64,000 nucleotides of DNA from Micropterus salmoides (GCF_014851395.1 NW_024041150.1:6015508-6079507); one strand, 5' to 3'; counted from the stretch's first letter, positions 32,220 through 43,369 are shown. The notes: a model not told the origin generated them from the sequence alone. A program made the numbers and translations.

Positions 32220-34864
32220 GATGCAGCAGGTGAGATGGAATAGGTGAGATGGAGAAGGTGAGATGCAGCAGGTGAGATGCAGCATGTGAGATGCAGTAGG
32301 TGAGATGCAGCAGGTGAGATGCAGCAGGTGAGATGCAGCAGGTGAGATGCAGTAGGTGAGATCCAGCTGGTGAGATGCAGCAGGTGAGATGCAGTAGGTG
32401 AGATGCAGTAGGTGAGATGCAGCAGGTGAGATGCAGTAGGTGAGATGCAGCATGTGAGATGCAGCAGGTGAGATGCAGCAGGTGAGATGGAGTAGGTGAG
32501 ATGGAGTAGGTGAGATGCAGAAGGTGAGAAGCAGTAGGTGAGATGTAGCAGGTGAGAAGCAGTAGGTGAGATGCAGCTGGTGAGAAGCAGTAGGTGAGAT
32601 GCAGCAGGTGAGAAGCAGTAGGTGAGATGTAGCAGGTGAGAAGCAGTAGGTGAGATGCAGCTGGTGAGAAGCAGTAGGTGAGATGCAGCAGGTGAGAAGC
32701 AGTAGGTGAGATGCAGCTGGTGAGAAGCAGTAGGTGAGATGCAGCAGGTGAGAAGCAGTAGGTGAGATGTAGCAGGTGAGAAGCAGTAGGTGAGATGCAG
32801 CAGGTGAGAACCAGTAGGTGAGATGGAGCAGGTGTGAAGCAGTAGGTGAGAAGCAGTAGGTGAGATGTAGCAGGTGAGAAGCAGTAGGTGAGATGTAGCA
32901 GGTGAGATGCAGAAGGTGAGATGCAGCAGGTGAGATGCAGTAGGTGAGATGCAGCAGGTGAGATGCAGCAGGTGAGATGGAGTAGGTCAGATGCAGAAGG
33001 TGAGATGCAGTAGGTGAGATGCAGCAGGTGAGATGGAGTAGGTGAGATGCAGTAGGTGAGATGCAGCAGGTGAGATGCAGCAGGGGAGATGGAGCAGGTG
33101 AGATACAGCAGGTGAGATGCAGCAGGTGAGATGGAGTAGGTGAGATGCAGAAGGTGAGATGCAGTAGGTGAGATGCAGCAGGTGAGATGGAGTAGGTGAG
33201 ATGCAGCAGGTGAGATGCAGCAGGTGAGATGCAGCAGGTGAGATGGAGCAGGTGAGATGCAGCAGGTGAGATGCAGTAGGTGAGATGCAGCAGGTGAGAT
33301 GCAGTAGATGCAGCAGGTGAGATGAAGCAGGTGAGATGCAGTAGGTGAGATGCAGCAGGTGAGATGGAATAGGTGAGATGCAGTAGGTGAGATGCAGCAG
33401 GTGAGATGGAATAGGTGAGATGGAGAAGGTGAGATGCAGTAGGTGAGATCCAGTAGGTGAGATGCAGCAGGTGAGAAGCAGTAGGTGAGATGCAGCAGGT
33501 GAGATGCAGTAGGTGAGATGCAGCAGGTGAGATGCAGCAGGTGAGATGCAGTAGGTGAGATGCAGCAGGTGAGATGGAATAGGTGAGATGGAGAAGGTGA
33601 GATGCAGTAGGTGAGATGCAGCAGGTGAGATGGAATAGGTGAGATGCAGCACGTGAGATGCAGCAGGTGAGATGGCGAAGGTGAGATGCAGCAGGTGAGA
33701 TGTAGTAGGTGAGAAGCAGTAGGTGAGATGCAGCAGGTGAGATGGAATAGGTGAGATGGAGAAGGTGAGATGCAGCAGGTGAGATGCAGCAGGTGAGATG
33801 CAGCAGGTGAGATGGAGTAGGTGAGATGCAGCAGGTGAGATACAGCAGGTGAGAATCAGTAGGTGAGATGCAGCAGGTGAGAAGCAGTAGGTGAGATGCA
33901 GCAGGTGAGATGCAGCAGGTGAGATGCAGCAGGTGAGATGGAATAGGTGAGATGCAGCAGGTGAGAATCAGTAGGTGAGATGCAGCAGGTGAGAAGCAGT
34001 AAGTGAGATGCAGTAGGTGAGATGCAGCAGGTGAGATGCAGCAGGCGAGATGGAGTAGGCGAGATGCAGAAGGCGAGATGCAGCAGGTGAGATGCAGCAG
34101 GTGAGATGCAGCAGGTGAGATGCAGTAGGTGAGATGCAGAAGGTGAGATGCACTAGGTGAGATGGAGAAGGTGAGATGCAGCAGGTGAGATGCAGCAGGT
34201 GAGATGCAGTAGGTGAGATGCAGCAGGTGAGATGCAGTAGGTGAGATGCAGTAGGTGAGATGCAGCAGGTGAGATGCAGCATGTGAGATGCAGTAGGTGA
34301 GATGCAGCAGGTGAGATGCAGCAGGTGAGATGCAGCGGGTGAGATGCAGTAGGTGAGATGCAGTAGGTGAGATCCAGCTGGTGAGATGCAGCAGGTGAGA
34401 TGCAGTAGGTGAGATGCAGTAGGTGAGATGCAGCAGGTGAGATGCAGTAGGTGAGATGCAGCATGTGAGATGCAGCAGGTGAGATTCAGCAGGTGAGATG
34501 CAGCAGGTGAGATGGAGTAGGTGAGATGCAGAAGGTGAGAAGCAGTAGGTGAGATGTAGCAGGTGAGAAGCAGTAGGTGAGATGCAGCTGGTGAGAAGCA
34601 GTAGGTGAGATGCAGCAGGTGAGAAGCAGTAGGTGAGATGTAGCAGGTGAGAAGCAGTAGGTGAGATGCAGCAGGTGAGAACCAGTAGGTGAGATGGAGC
34701 AGGTGTGAAGCAGTAGGTGAGAAGCAGTAGGTGAGATGTAGCAGGTGAGAAGCAGTAGGTGAGATGTAGCAGGTGAGATGCAGTAGGTGAGATGCAGCAG
34801 GTGAGATGCAGTAGGTGAGATGGAGCAGTTGTGAAGCAGTAGGTGAGATGTAGCAGGTGCAGTA

Positions 34865-34998
34865 CACCTTAAAGTGTTTTAAGGAAAGAGAGTGAAAATA
34901 CCCCACAGGAAATAAAACCTAACTGGTTTAACCTCAGTATCCTGTCCACTTACAGTCCAAAGCTGTCTGCTTGTTACAGTTTGCATGTTCATTTATCT
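34865..34998 (+). repeat. 134-bp direct repeat, copy 1, at array edge
   Basis: Identical to 35935-36068 apart from one clear mismatch in the cctgtccac(t/c)tacag stretch. The pair is 1,070 bp apart. The minisatellite ends within a few bases of the left copy's start. Confidence 0.93.
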
Positions 34999-35934
34999 CT
35001 TTATTTATTTAAAAGTTGTAAACTATCAGTAAAACAAATTAATAATAAATTAACAGTAAATAAAATGACCTTTCACTTTATGACCTCATCCGTGACGAGC
35101 CCCCCCGTTCAGACACCGTTAGTGCCTACAGGACACCTTCGATTCCGCAATGTGCTTGTTGTGGATTGTTGCAAAGAGAGCAGCACAGTTGTTGTGTATA
35201 TTACTGTGTGTCGCCTGCCTGTAGAAGTAACATCAGCTGCCAGCTAACACGCCAACACACCGACAGCTAACGTTACTTCTATACACAGATAAACAAAGGT
35301 GCTCTGTTCACTTCCATGCTCTGTTTGGGGGAGAAAAGTTTCACGGGCGTCAAGAGGTCTGATCTTTTCTATGTAATTTGACTCAAATCTTTGCACTTGA
35401 ACTAGGATTATTAATTATTATTTTATTATAAAAAAAAGCCTTGTGCCTTAAAATAAGTATAACAACATTGGTAAAATTCTAAGCCTATTCCTCCGACTTC
35501 CTCTTTATCAGCAATTTAAAAAATTATCATTAAATTCAGAACAGTATTGAATATATTACATATTGACAGCAACAGTAGTGTTTACAACAACTCAACTACA
35601 ATAAAAACTCAATAACTGGAAATAGATATAAAAATGTCAGTGCCAATGTAAAAAAAATAATATTCCTGACATCAAAGTAAAGAGTGAAGAACAAATGGCC
35701 CTATAAGATTTCAGAAAAATGTATGAATTGTTAAAACAAACATAGGATATATATTAGCTGATTTAAGAATTATGTGACCATGAAAAGATGTAACGATTGT
35801 TGAGTGTTTGGGACTGGCTCACAGTGGCTGACTGCTCACAGAGCTGCACACCAAGAGCTGCAGGTAACATCTCATTTTCATCATTCTTTCTTTATCTGAT
35901 TTTAATTTAAAACACTTTCTTTATTGTATGTTTT
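34999..35934. other. Unannotated sequence between the 134-bp direct repeats
   Basis: AT-rich, 936 bp, with no recognised gene. A frame at 34981-35247 lacks any domain and starts in the repeat, so I do not call it. With its flanking repeats this could be a segmental insertion or a tandem duplication product. Confidence 0.5.
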
Positions 35935-36068
35935 CACCTTAAAGTGTTTTAAGGAAAGAGAGTGAAAATACCCCACAGGAAATAAAACCTAACTGGTTTA
36001 ACCTCAGTATCCTGTCCACCTACAGTCCAAAGCTGTCTGCTTGTTACAGTTTGCATGTTCATTTATCT
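35935..36068 (+). repeat. 134-bp direct repeat, copy 2
   Basis: Second copy of 34865-34998. A 27-bp piece of its end (cttgttacagtttgcatgtt onward) also occurs at about 37891-37917. Confidence 0.93.
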
Positions 36069-36109
36069 GTTTAATACGCTCTACATAGAAGAAAAAAGTA
36101 ATCTGTTCA

Positions 36110-36270
36110 AATTTACTTTTAAAAGCTGAGAGACCCACCTGAATGAGTTCCTACACCAGTGGCCGATGTTTGTCCTCTGCATCCAAACCTCAAATATGGG
36201 AAGTGATAACAAGCGGCAGGCTGATGATGATCTACAGCTGCTCTTCTAAGGAAAAGGAGTGACGTGAATA
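36110..36270. repeat. Decayed copy of a receptor upstream segment
   Basis: The series ttaaaagctgagagacccac, gagttcctac and tgtcctctgcatccaaacct, then agtgataa and ctcttctaaggaaaagg, parallels 13135-13285 of module M (gaaagctctgagacccc, gagttccctac, gttgtcctctgcagctaaac). Similar remnants lie near 37920-37980 and 42395-42480. It is strongly diverged and no coding sequence remains. Confidence 0.45.
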
Positions 36271-36715
36271 TGGAAATGATGCATCATGGAAATATAACAC
36301 AAAATGTTAGCGGGAGAAAAACCTGTCACACTCCTCAAAATGTATTTGACTAAGAAATGTGCATGTGACCTGCTGACATTAAATGGCCACAGTGATGTCA
36401 CACCTGTTGATGTTTTCTTCTGCTTTCCAGCAGCTTATTTCTCTTTCTAAGGAAATCAGGATTTAAAAAAAATCTAATCATACCTTTAAAATCTGTCTAC
36501 TTAATGATGCTGATTATGTTTCATGAACTTTAATTTCTTAGCTGTCATCATTTACTGGAATAAAACATCAGATAATGTTAGCATTAATGTTTAATCAGCA
36601 CAAACAGCAAATTAATAACAAATACAGAATGAAGTAAAAAGGTATGAAGTAAGAACTTTGTGAGCTTTTACTAGACTCCATTCCTGAAATTTCTAAGCAC
36701 CACCTTGCTTTCTTT
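36271..36715. other. AT-rich intergenic stretch
   Basis: No gene, known repeat or notable structure was recognised. Confidence 0.5.
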
Positions 36716-36718
36716 ACC

Positions 36719-36905
36719 AGCAGCTGTGGCTCAGGGGGCAGAGCAGTTGTCCACTAACCGGAAGTTTCCCCCAGTCTGTATGTTGTCCGTGGACAAGACA
36801 CCCCAAACTGCTCCTGGTGGCTGTGCCATCACTGTGTGAATGTGAACGAATGAATGTTTATCTCCGTTCTGATGAGCAGTTGGCACTTTAGCATTTGTCC
36901 AATAT
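36719..36905 (+). mobile_element. Degraded tRNA-like SINE
   Basis: The head agctgtggctcagggggcag resembles a tRNA A-box region. It continues agcagttgtccactaaccgg, ccagtctgtatgttgtccgt, gacaagacacccc and ggctgtgccatcactgtgtg, the order found in a common fish SINE type. The B-box region (ggttcgat...) is deleted, so it is unlikely to be transcribed by Pol III. Confidence 0.65.
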
Positions 36906-37163
36906 TCAAATACATACCATTTACCTCATGTTCTTTATTCAATCTTCCATGATTGTTTTTATTCTCTAATGTCTCTATGGCCTAGTCCACACAAACACGG
37001 GAGTTTTTATAAAAAGAGTTTTTCTTCCTTAAGCTGCTCTTCGGAGCAGTTTAGAGATGCAGCGTAAATTGCCAAAGTGAACCACCTTCGTGGTACTGGA
37101 AACCCAGGGTTAACCCCGAAGTTACAGGCCCCTGCTGGTATTATTTATCAAAACAATAAACAT

Positions 37164-37698
37164 TAAAGAGGTGGTATTGTGCTCATTTTCAGGTTCAAAA
37201 TCCTATTTAGGGGTTGTTCCAGAACAGGTTTACATGGTTTAATTGTCAAAAAACACCATATTTTTGTCATACTGCACGTGTGAGTGAGTTATTAATCTGT
37301 ATCCATAAAGTTTTAACTGAGCTCTGTCTCTACATCACAGGAACAACTTTATGTCCACTGACTGCCTGGAGGGTAGCTAGTGTTTGGAAGGGAGAGGAGA
37401 GCTGTGTGAGTGTTTTTCCACCGCTGTTTTTGAGGGCGTGTCAGACTAGTCGCTCAGCGAGCATTATGACGTATGACGTATTTTCATTGTGACATCACAA
37501 GAAAGGGAAGTAAAGGCTGGACTACAAACGAGCTGTTTTCAGGCAGTTCAGAGCAGAGTTTTCTGTGGGAGATGGGAACTCCCTTTGGGCTGGACTTTGG
37601 GCTTTTTCACTTTGCAAACCTGTTACATGCACAAAAAAGAAATAAAACTCAATAAAGGAGAGGGAAAAAAGCCTAAAAGCAGAATACCACCTCTTTAA
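37164..37698 (+). mobile_element. TTAA-flanked MITE, copy 2
   Basis: TTAA-AGAGGTGGTATTGTGCT at the left and agcagaataccacctct-TTAA at the right give inverted termini matching at 16 of 17 positions. Internally it shares aacaactttatgtccactga and gggctttttcactttgcaaa with copy 1, but lacks about 200 bp and has its own insert around 37448-37580. There is no transposase. Confidence 0.8.
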
Positions 37699-38379
37699 AA
37701 TAACAACAACACTTCCTGATGATGTGTGGACATGTTCGTTAGATCTGATGTGAGGCTGAACGGCAGTCACATCAGCAAGCCAGCTGTTGAAAAATGATTT
37801 ACAATTCTGCAAACATACATTCACACAACTAATTCAACTCAGATATGACTAAGCTCACATCTCTCCGCACAAGATGGTTTAGAGGAGACAGCTTGTTACA
37901 GTTTGCATGTTCATTTACATTCACAGAGTCTGTTTTGTCCTCTGTCTCCACACAGTCTGCAATGATGTAAATCTTTCTGAAAACATGACGTGTGGACCTG
38001 GAGATGACTTTTCATGAGTCAATTGACTGCTGTCAACAACAACAGACTGTTGAGGCTCAACTCAGGGAAAAAGCGGCAACATGTGAATATGGAGCCTGGA
38101 GAGATGAGTTAATCAGGGACAAAATAGTTCTTGGCGGATGCTAAGGGAAAAGGACTTAATGCTAGCCAGTAGCCTACTGTTGATGCAAAGCTGAGATCCA
38201 TGGAGCATGAGAGATCTCACTTGGACACTGTAAATGTCATAGGGAAACAAATTTACAAAAGATCAGCCTGCATTACAGAAAGAAGAGACCGCAACAGAGC
38301 ACAGGGTGAGGGTTTCTCCACATGCAAATACAGTGGCACATCATAGGGCTGGGGAAAAGAACGCTGCCCAGCATATATT
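37699..38379. other. Intergenic stretch with short repeat remnants
   Basis: It contains a 27-bp piece of the 134-bp repeat (37891-37917) and a tgtcctctgtctccacacag remnant. From about 38100 the text may be the decayed gag side of the adjacent gypsy relic, but I see no clear domain. Confidence 0.4.
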
Positions 38380-38700
38380 ACTACTACTAATAATAATAAT
38401 CTTTATTTATAGAGCACTTTCCAAAAACAAGTTACAAAGTGCTTTAACAAGTGCAAAGGATATAAAACACATAAAAACAAATACACGGCAAAAGCAAGAA
38501 AACACTTAAGAGACAAAAATTACATGTTACAAGTAAATATAAATATATATAAACATAAATAGAATAAAATTAAATAAAATCAGGAAATGCTCTTCTATTA
38601 AAGTATGTTTTAAGAAGGGACTTAAAAGAGTTCACTTACTCAGCTGCCCTGATTTCCTCAGGCAGGCTGTTCAGAGCTTCGGGCCCCTGACAAATGCTTT
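38380..38700 (-). mobile_element. 3' tail of a non-LTR element
   Basis: This starts with a (TAA)n-type tract at 38385-38401, then ctttatttatagagcacttt, acaagttacaaagtgcttt and, further on, tcctcaggcaggctgttcag. On the minus strand this is a familiar fish LINE/SINE 3' tail ending in a TTA repeat. Its body splits the gypsy-like sequence on either side. Confidence 0.55.
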
Positions 38701-38719
38701 GTGCCTTTTAGCATGTGTT

Positions 38720-39870
38720 AAGGCCTGCAATGCCTGTGGCACAGCCAATCATTTGGCAGGACTGTGTGAGAAAAGTAAGAATAAGATGGGAAACTCCATG
38801 CATTTGAGGGGTTGAAGAACAGACAAAGATACACGGTCTTGGAAACAAATGATGTGTATGCAACAGAGAGCATCGGTGCAGTGAGAACAAAAGGCAAAAA
38901 ATGGTTTGTCATTCTTGGGCTAAATGGAAAACTACAGAGGAGCTACGTGCAATGTCCTGAGTCTCAGAGACAATAGGAGACTAGGTCCTAGAGAGAAATT
39001 AAAACCTTGTAGCACCACTCTGAAACTTTACTCAGACCAAGGACTGGAATCTTTAGGGGTCTTTACCTCAGAGTGTGTTGTACAGGGCTGCAAATATGAC
39101 CTGGATTTTGAGGTTGTGCACATCAGAGGAGATGGAGCTCCTACACTTCTCCATCCCAGATGAGCTCAGAGTAGAAGGGCTGAACATGGTGGATGACAGC
39201 CTTGCCGTGCCTCTCACCAGAAGTACGGTCATCAGAGCATCTCATGATGTCTTCACCAACCCTGTGGAGGTGCACTTTGAGTTGGACCCAGCTGTTCAGC
39301 CGGTGCAGTGTGCACCACACAACATCCCGGTGGCCATGAAGGAAGCTGTGAAGGCTCAGCTCCACAGATATGAAGCAGAGGGCCACATCACAGTGAGTCC
39401 ACAGATTGGATCAGCAAGACAGTCACAGTCAAAAAAAAGATAAGCTGCACATATGCTTACAGCCTCATCATCTCCACCCAGCGCTCAGGATGCATGATAT
39501 CATGCACTCACTGGAGGATGTGCTTTATAAACTGCCAAACGCCAAAATCTTCACACTGGTGGACGCAAGAGATGCTTTTCTGCAGGACAAGCTGGATGAG
39601 GCAGCCTCATGACCACCTTCTGGACACCCTGGGGCAGGAAGAGGTGAAACTCCCGTTTGGTGTGTCAGTTGCCCCGGAGGTCTACCAGTGAAAACAACAC
39701 GAGCTGCTGGAAGGGCTTGAGGGGGTGGAGCCTATAGCTGATGATATCCTCATCGTAGGCTGTGGAGACAGCGAGGAAGAGGCAGGCAAAGACCATGATG
39801 CCAAGCTGGTAGCCTTTCTGGACCACTGTCGACAAGTCAAACTGAAGCTCGGGGTCAAGAAGCTTCTTTA
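38720..39870 (+). pseudogene. Ty3/gypsy-type gag-pol relic
   Basis: A nucleocapsid-type zinc knuckle C-x2-C-x4-H-x4-C is encoded at 38726-38767 (CNACGTANHFAGLC). A retropepsin-like segment follows near 38920-39130 (GATCNVLSLRD ... KYDLDFEVVHIRG); the stretch that should carry the catalytic Asp just before GATCNV is missing. The reverse transcriptase region at about 39300-39870 includes LHRYEAEGHI, KLPNAKIFTLVDARDAFLQ, LPFGVSVAPEVYQ and ADD at 39737-39745. Several frameshifts and stops separate these parts. No LTRs, RNase H or integrase were recognised, so it is an old internal fragment. Confidence 0.8.
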
Positions 39871-40593
39871 ATTGCTTTCAGAGCCCAGTTATGTTCAAGT
39901 GATTGTGTAACCATGTCTTTGGTTTAGTTCACAATTTGTTAATACAAGTGAAGTTTTCCTTACTTGAAGAAAGGGGAGATGTTTAACGCTGGCTCCATTT
40001 CCACCTTGGGCTGGGACAAGTTTCTCAAACAATAGAAGTCAAAGCTATGGGACGAAAGTCATTATTCACTGTAGCAGAGAGCTTTTTTAGGCACTGGTGT
40101 TATAACAGACTTCTCCCACAAGGCTGGGATGTGTTTAAAGACCGTTGGATTATAAGACACCGTGTTGGTGTTGGTTCCTCTGCACAGCAAAAAAAGCTGG
40201 CAGTCCTCTGGGCCTGTGGACTCTTTTTGAAGAGACTCTGAACGCTGGATGGGTCCACTTCCAGCCAGCGGGTGGTATCAGTATCTGTCAAAGACCGATA
40301 CTGGCCACACACTGTCCAACTCCTGGAGAAGTTTTGTGACTCAAACTTGGAGACGCTCTCGCTCCCGTCTTCCTCGCTTTAGCCATGGCCGTCTCAGTGT
40401 ACTGGTGTGTGTTGCTCGGATGACGGAGACAGAATATACAGCATGTTGTAGTCTACATTCCCACTGTGAAGTTGTTGCAGGACACGAAACTAAAAGGTCA
40501 CTAATGACCTGAGCAGCTGAAAGGAGTGTTGAAGGATCCTGATGGAGTCTGCTGTTCTTTTAATTCTGTGGCTGTAAAGGTCTGAAAGTTAAA
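39871..40593. other. Unclassified repeat-like sequence
   Basis: No gene is supported. Phrases such as agctatgggacgaaagtcat are LINE-like on inspection, but frame and domain order are lost. Short ORFs at 40047-40512 have no recognisable content. Confidence 0.35.
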
Positions 40594-41665
40594 TTAGAGT
40601 GGTGCCCGTGATTTGTGTTGCATGTTTAGTGATTTAGTGAGTTTTTTCTTGCTTCTCTCTGTGAGGAAGTTGTACCAGGATGCAATGTTGGATTTGAAAA
40701 CTGATTCAATAAGTGACCAGTATACTGTTGTTAAAATCTCCTGTCTGACATTAAAACCTTTCAGCCTTGTCAGGAGGAACATGCGTTAATGTTTCTGTTG
40801 ACCCCATCTGCTGTGTGAAGGACAGGTGGTGGTTGATCTCAGTGTCCAGTGTATTTATAGCCCTCGACCTGTTCCACCACCTGCCCCTCCATCCTGAGTG
40901 GTTCAGAGAGGGTTTGAGGTATCAGGTGCCCAGCACCACCCGCAACACAGCTATTCGTCTTACTGATGTTCAGTTCCAGGGAGGTCTCCTGGAACTGAAC
41001 AACCATGATGTCCACATCCTGCCTAAATGTGGAGAGGGAGCGTTTGTCTGTCAAGCAGCACACTTAACTACTACTACTACTACTTAACTATACGACTTAA
41101 AATGTGTCAGTCCGTTGCCGGTGATGTTGCTTGTTATATGGAGAAGAAGATGGGGGACAAGACACAGCCCTGTGGGACCCCAGTATTTCAAACTATGTCA
41201 TTGGATTTAAGACCATTCACAATGACATGTTGGGGTCCATCCATTAAAACATTTCTAATCCATAAAGCCAGTGTTGTGTTGAAGTGTGTTTGTGTTTACT
41301 GTGTTTGCGGTGCATAGCTACAGTTTCCAGGACATAGGCTGGCATTCCCCACTCCCCGTTTCACCTTGGAGGCAAACTGAAGCGGCTCCAGACTCTCACC
41401 CACCATGGTGGAAAGCTCCCCCACATCCACCCTCTCCATGCATTTGCAGAGGTTGGAGGTGATTGCCACAGGCCTGAATTCATTCATGGTGTTGGCGGGT
41501 GGCATTATGGGAACAGGGATGATGGTTGGCTCCTTCCATGACCCGGGGAACAAGCTGGTGTTCAGGAACAACTGCTAAGCCCGGCACTCCCTCAGAATGC
41601 GGCTCTTCAGCCTGTCTGGTCCAGAAGCTTTTTCAGGTGTAGCTTGGAGAGGATGGTGGGTGTAG
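40594..41665 (-). pseudogene. Minus-strand LINE reverse transcriptase relic
   Basis: Reading from 41665 down: a block encoding an SGPDR-like motif (near 41610-41630), then FPGSWKEPTIIPVP and NEFRPVAITSNLCKCMERV (41571-41430), which are RT start blocks. The late RT part is at 41063-40839 (LELNISKT, EGQVVEQVEGYKY) and the C-terminal part at 40782-40594 (YWSLIESVFKSNIASWYNFL). The catalytic YADD region is missing between them, replaced at 41092-41290 by unrelated repeat sequence. It is a different LINE clade from the element at 6630-10655. Confidence 0.7.
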
Positions 41666-43140
41666 CTGGCGTTAGTCGGGGTCCATTCCTCCACGGGCTC
41701 AGTCCTGTTGAACCTGGTATAGAAGGGGAGGCAGGTCCCTGGCAGTTTTCTGAGCTCTATCCATCATACACATAAGCAAGAATCACAGTCTGTTGTGTAA
41801 ACTCACGAGGTAAATAGTGAGGATAAAATGACATTATTCTGTGGTGCTGTGAGCAGTCAGTCTTTCTGTAAAGTCGGTTGCCCATTCATCGTTTGAGTCC
41901 ATGAAAAATGTCCCGGTCAAAATGTATGAATGTAAATTTAAGGGTGCATTTACACACTAGTTTAGTCTAGTTGAACTGAACCCTGGAGCGTTTACCTCCT
42001 TGGTGCGGTTTGTTTGGGTTGGTGTGAATGGCGTACTTGACCTCCGGTGCTGATCAGACAGGCACTGCTGCACAATCATCTTATTAATTTTTTGCAATTC
42101 TGTTTTCTTTAAAAAATCTTTACATATCTAGAATAAAAAAAGGTCTGAAAATGTCCCGTTGAAAGCTGCATGACAACAATGACCTGCATGAGTTCTATAA
42201 ATAGTTGATGCTTTGTGCTTTGCATGAAAACCTGCTTCTAAAGAAATGAAGGCAGGCATGAACACAGTGTATGTAAAGTACATCAGAACAACAGACTGAA
42301 TCAACAAATGCTACTTGTACGGCCTAATAGTCATCCAGGATCACCAAAGTTGGGCTCAGTGAAGGTGACCCAAATAGAAATTGAACTTCATGATACCGTC
42401 CCCTGAACGAGTTCCCTCTGCCACAGTGAGATGTTTTGTCCTCTGCATCCAAACATTCTGCAATAATGTGGAGCTTCCAGGTGTGAATGTGTGTAACTGT
42501 GTGAATACTAGCAGAGTAAAAAAGTGAGCACTGTTCTCTGCCGAATGAATCTAATGTGGCAGATAAATAAAGGTAGAATAACATTTCTAAATGTCTTCAT
42601 TTATTGTAAACAGCAAAAGACTCAGTGACCCTGGACAATCAGAACCAGTTTGGGCTGAACAGAGCTTTATGCAGCTTTGGGCTTTCCTCTGGTTCGTGTT
42701 GAAAGATTTGAAGCCTGAACTCAGCTGACACAGTGACATCTGGTGGTTTACAGAAAATACAGCAGCCCAAACACTAAAACACCTCACTGATTTCATGCTG
42801 TAGTTTTAATCCCAGGGATCAGTAAAAGTCTAGGAAGGCTATGTATTGTTTATTTGATTTATAATATTCTCTCCAAGTTACTGCAGTAATATTATTGAAC
42901 TTATGAAAAAAGTATTTATGGTAGTGACCGCACTCTCAGCCCAAAGACTTATTGATATTGATAAAAGGAAGAAATCTGGCTTCAATATTCAACTGATAAG
43001 CAAAGCAGTGTTAAACTGCCACAAATTGAACAGGTAGATTTCAACTGCACTTATCAGGGCTGTGTTCAATAATGGAAAACTAGCGTACACTGTTCAAAGG
43101 GATTTGAATGATAGTATCATCACATCAAGGCCACTTTTTC
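41666..43140. other. Intergenic stretch
   Basis: No gene is supported. 41940-42060 (gggtgcatttacacactagt ... cctccttggtgcggtttg) looks like one end of a fish DNA transposon. 42395-42480 holds a weak module-M-like remnant (ttttgtcctctgcatccaaa). The remainder is not recognised. Confidence 0.4.
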
Positions 43141-43145
43141 CTTTA

Positions 43146-43200
43146 GCCCCAAAGCCAGATCAAGATCCTTTACAGACAGACAGACAGACTGTATAAGAGA
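43146..43200 (-). pseudogene. Relic of receptor intron 1 start
   Basis: tagccccaaagccagatcaa and gatcctttacagacagacag match the minus-strand intron sequence just after exon 1 of copy 1 (12596-12650). The exon itself is not recognisable to the right. This marks a further lost receptor copy. Confidence 0.5.
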
Positions 43201-43369
43201 AACATGAAAATACGAAATACAAAAATCACCTGCATTAACATCTAAGTTATTTTGGCAAAAATGTCATGTAACCAAATGTAAGGTTATTGTGGATAGAAGT
43301 ACTCATAGTCAGACTAAATGTCTATTGCTTGCTGGGTGGCTTATCAAGGTAACTTCAGGAGTAACTTTG

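Larger units (their letters stand above)
17406..34863 (+). repeat. 17.5-kb 14-bp minisatellite array 2
   Basis: About 1,245 head-to-tail units of 14 bp, + strand consensus GGTGAGATGCAGCA. Variants include GCAGTA, GGAGTA, GGAATA, GGAGAA, GCAGAA, AGAAGCA, GTAGCA and occasional AGGTCAG. Unit length is mostly exact, with rare 9- or 13-bp units (gcagtagatgcagcagg; gcagtagtgagatg at 25128). Many units contain CAGGTGAG. The array has higher-order structure (see separate entries). Minus-strand frames of up to 578 codons reading HLLHLTCCISPTAS repeats arise because no unit variant creates a stop on that strand. They lack any non-repeat coding sequence except about 16 codons at 34860-34906, and I do not call them genes. 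The array stops at the start of a 134-bp direct repeat. Confidence 0.97.

Noticed and set aside
17406..34863. CRISPR-like regular array
   Set aside because: Units are contiguous 14-bp repeats with no unique spacers, in a fish genome. This is a minisatellite.
22065..34906. Many long minus-strand open reading frames (up to 578 codons) reading HLLHLTCCISPTAS-type repeats, and the + frame at 729-2078
   Set aside because: They come from the 14-bp unit: three units make 14 codons and no variant creates a stop on that strand. Frames begin and end at repeat variants, have no flanking unique coding sequence and occur in overlapping frames.
36719..36800. tRNA gene
   Set aside because: Only a tRNA-like head of a SINE remains. 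The B box and a foldable cloverleaf are absent.
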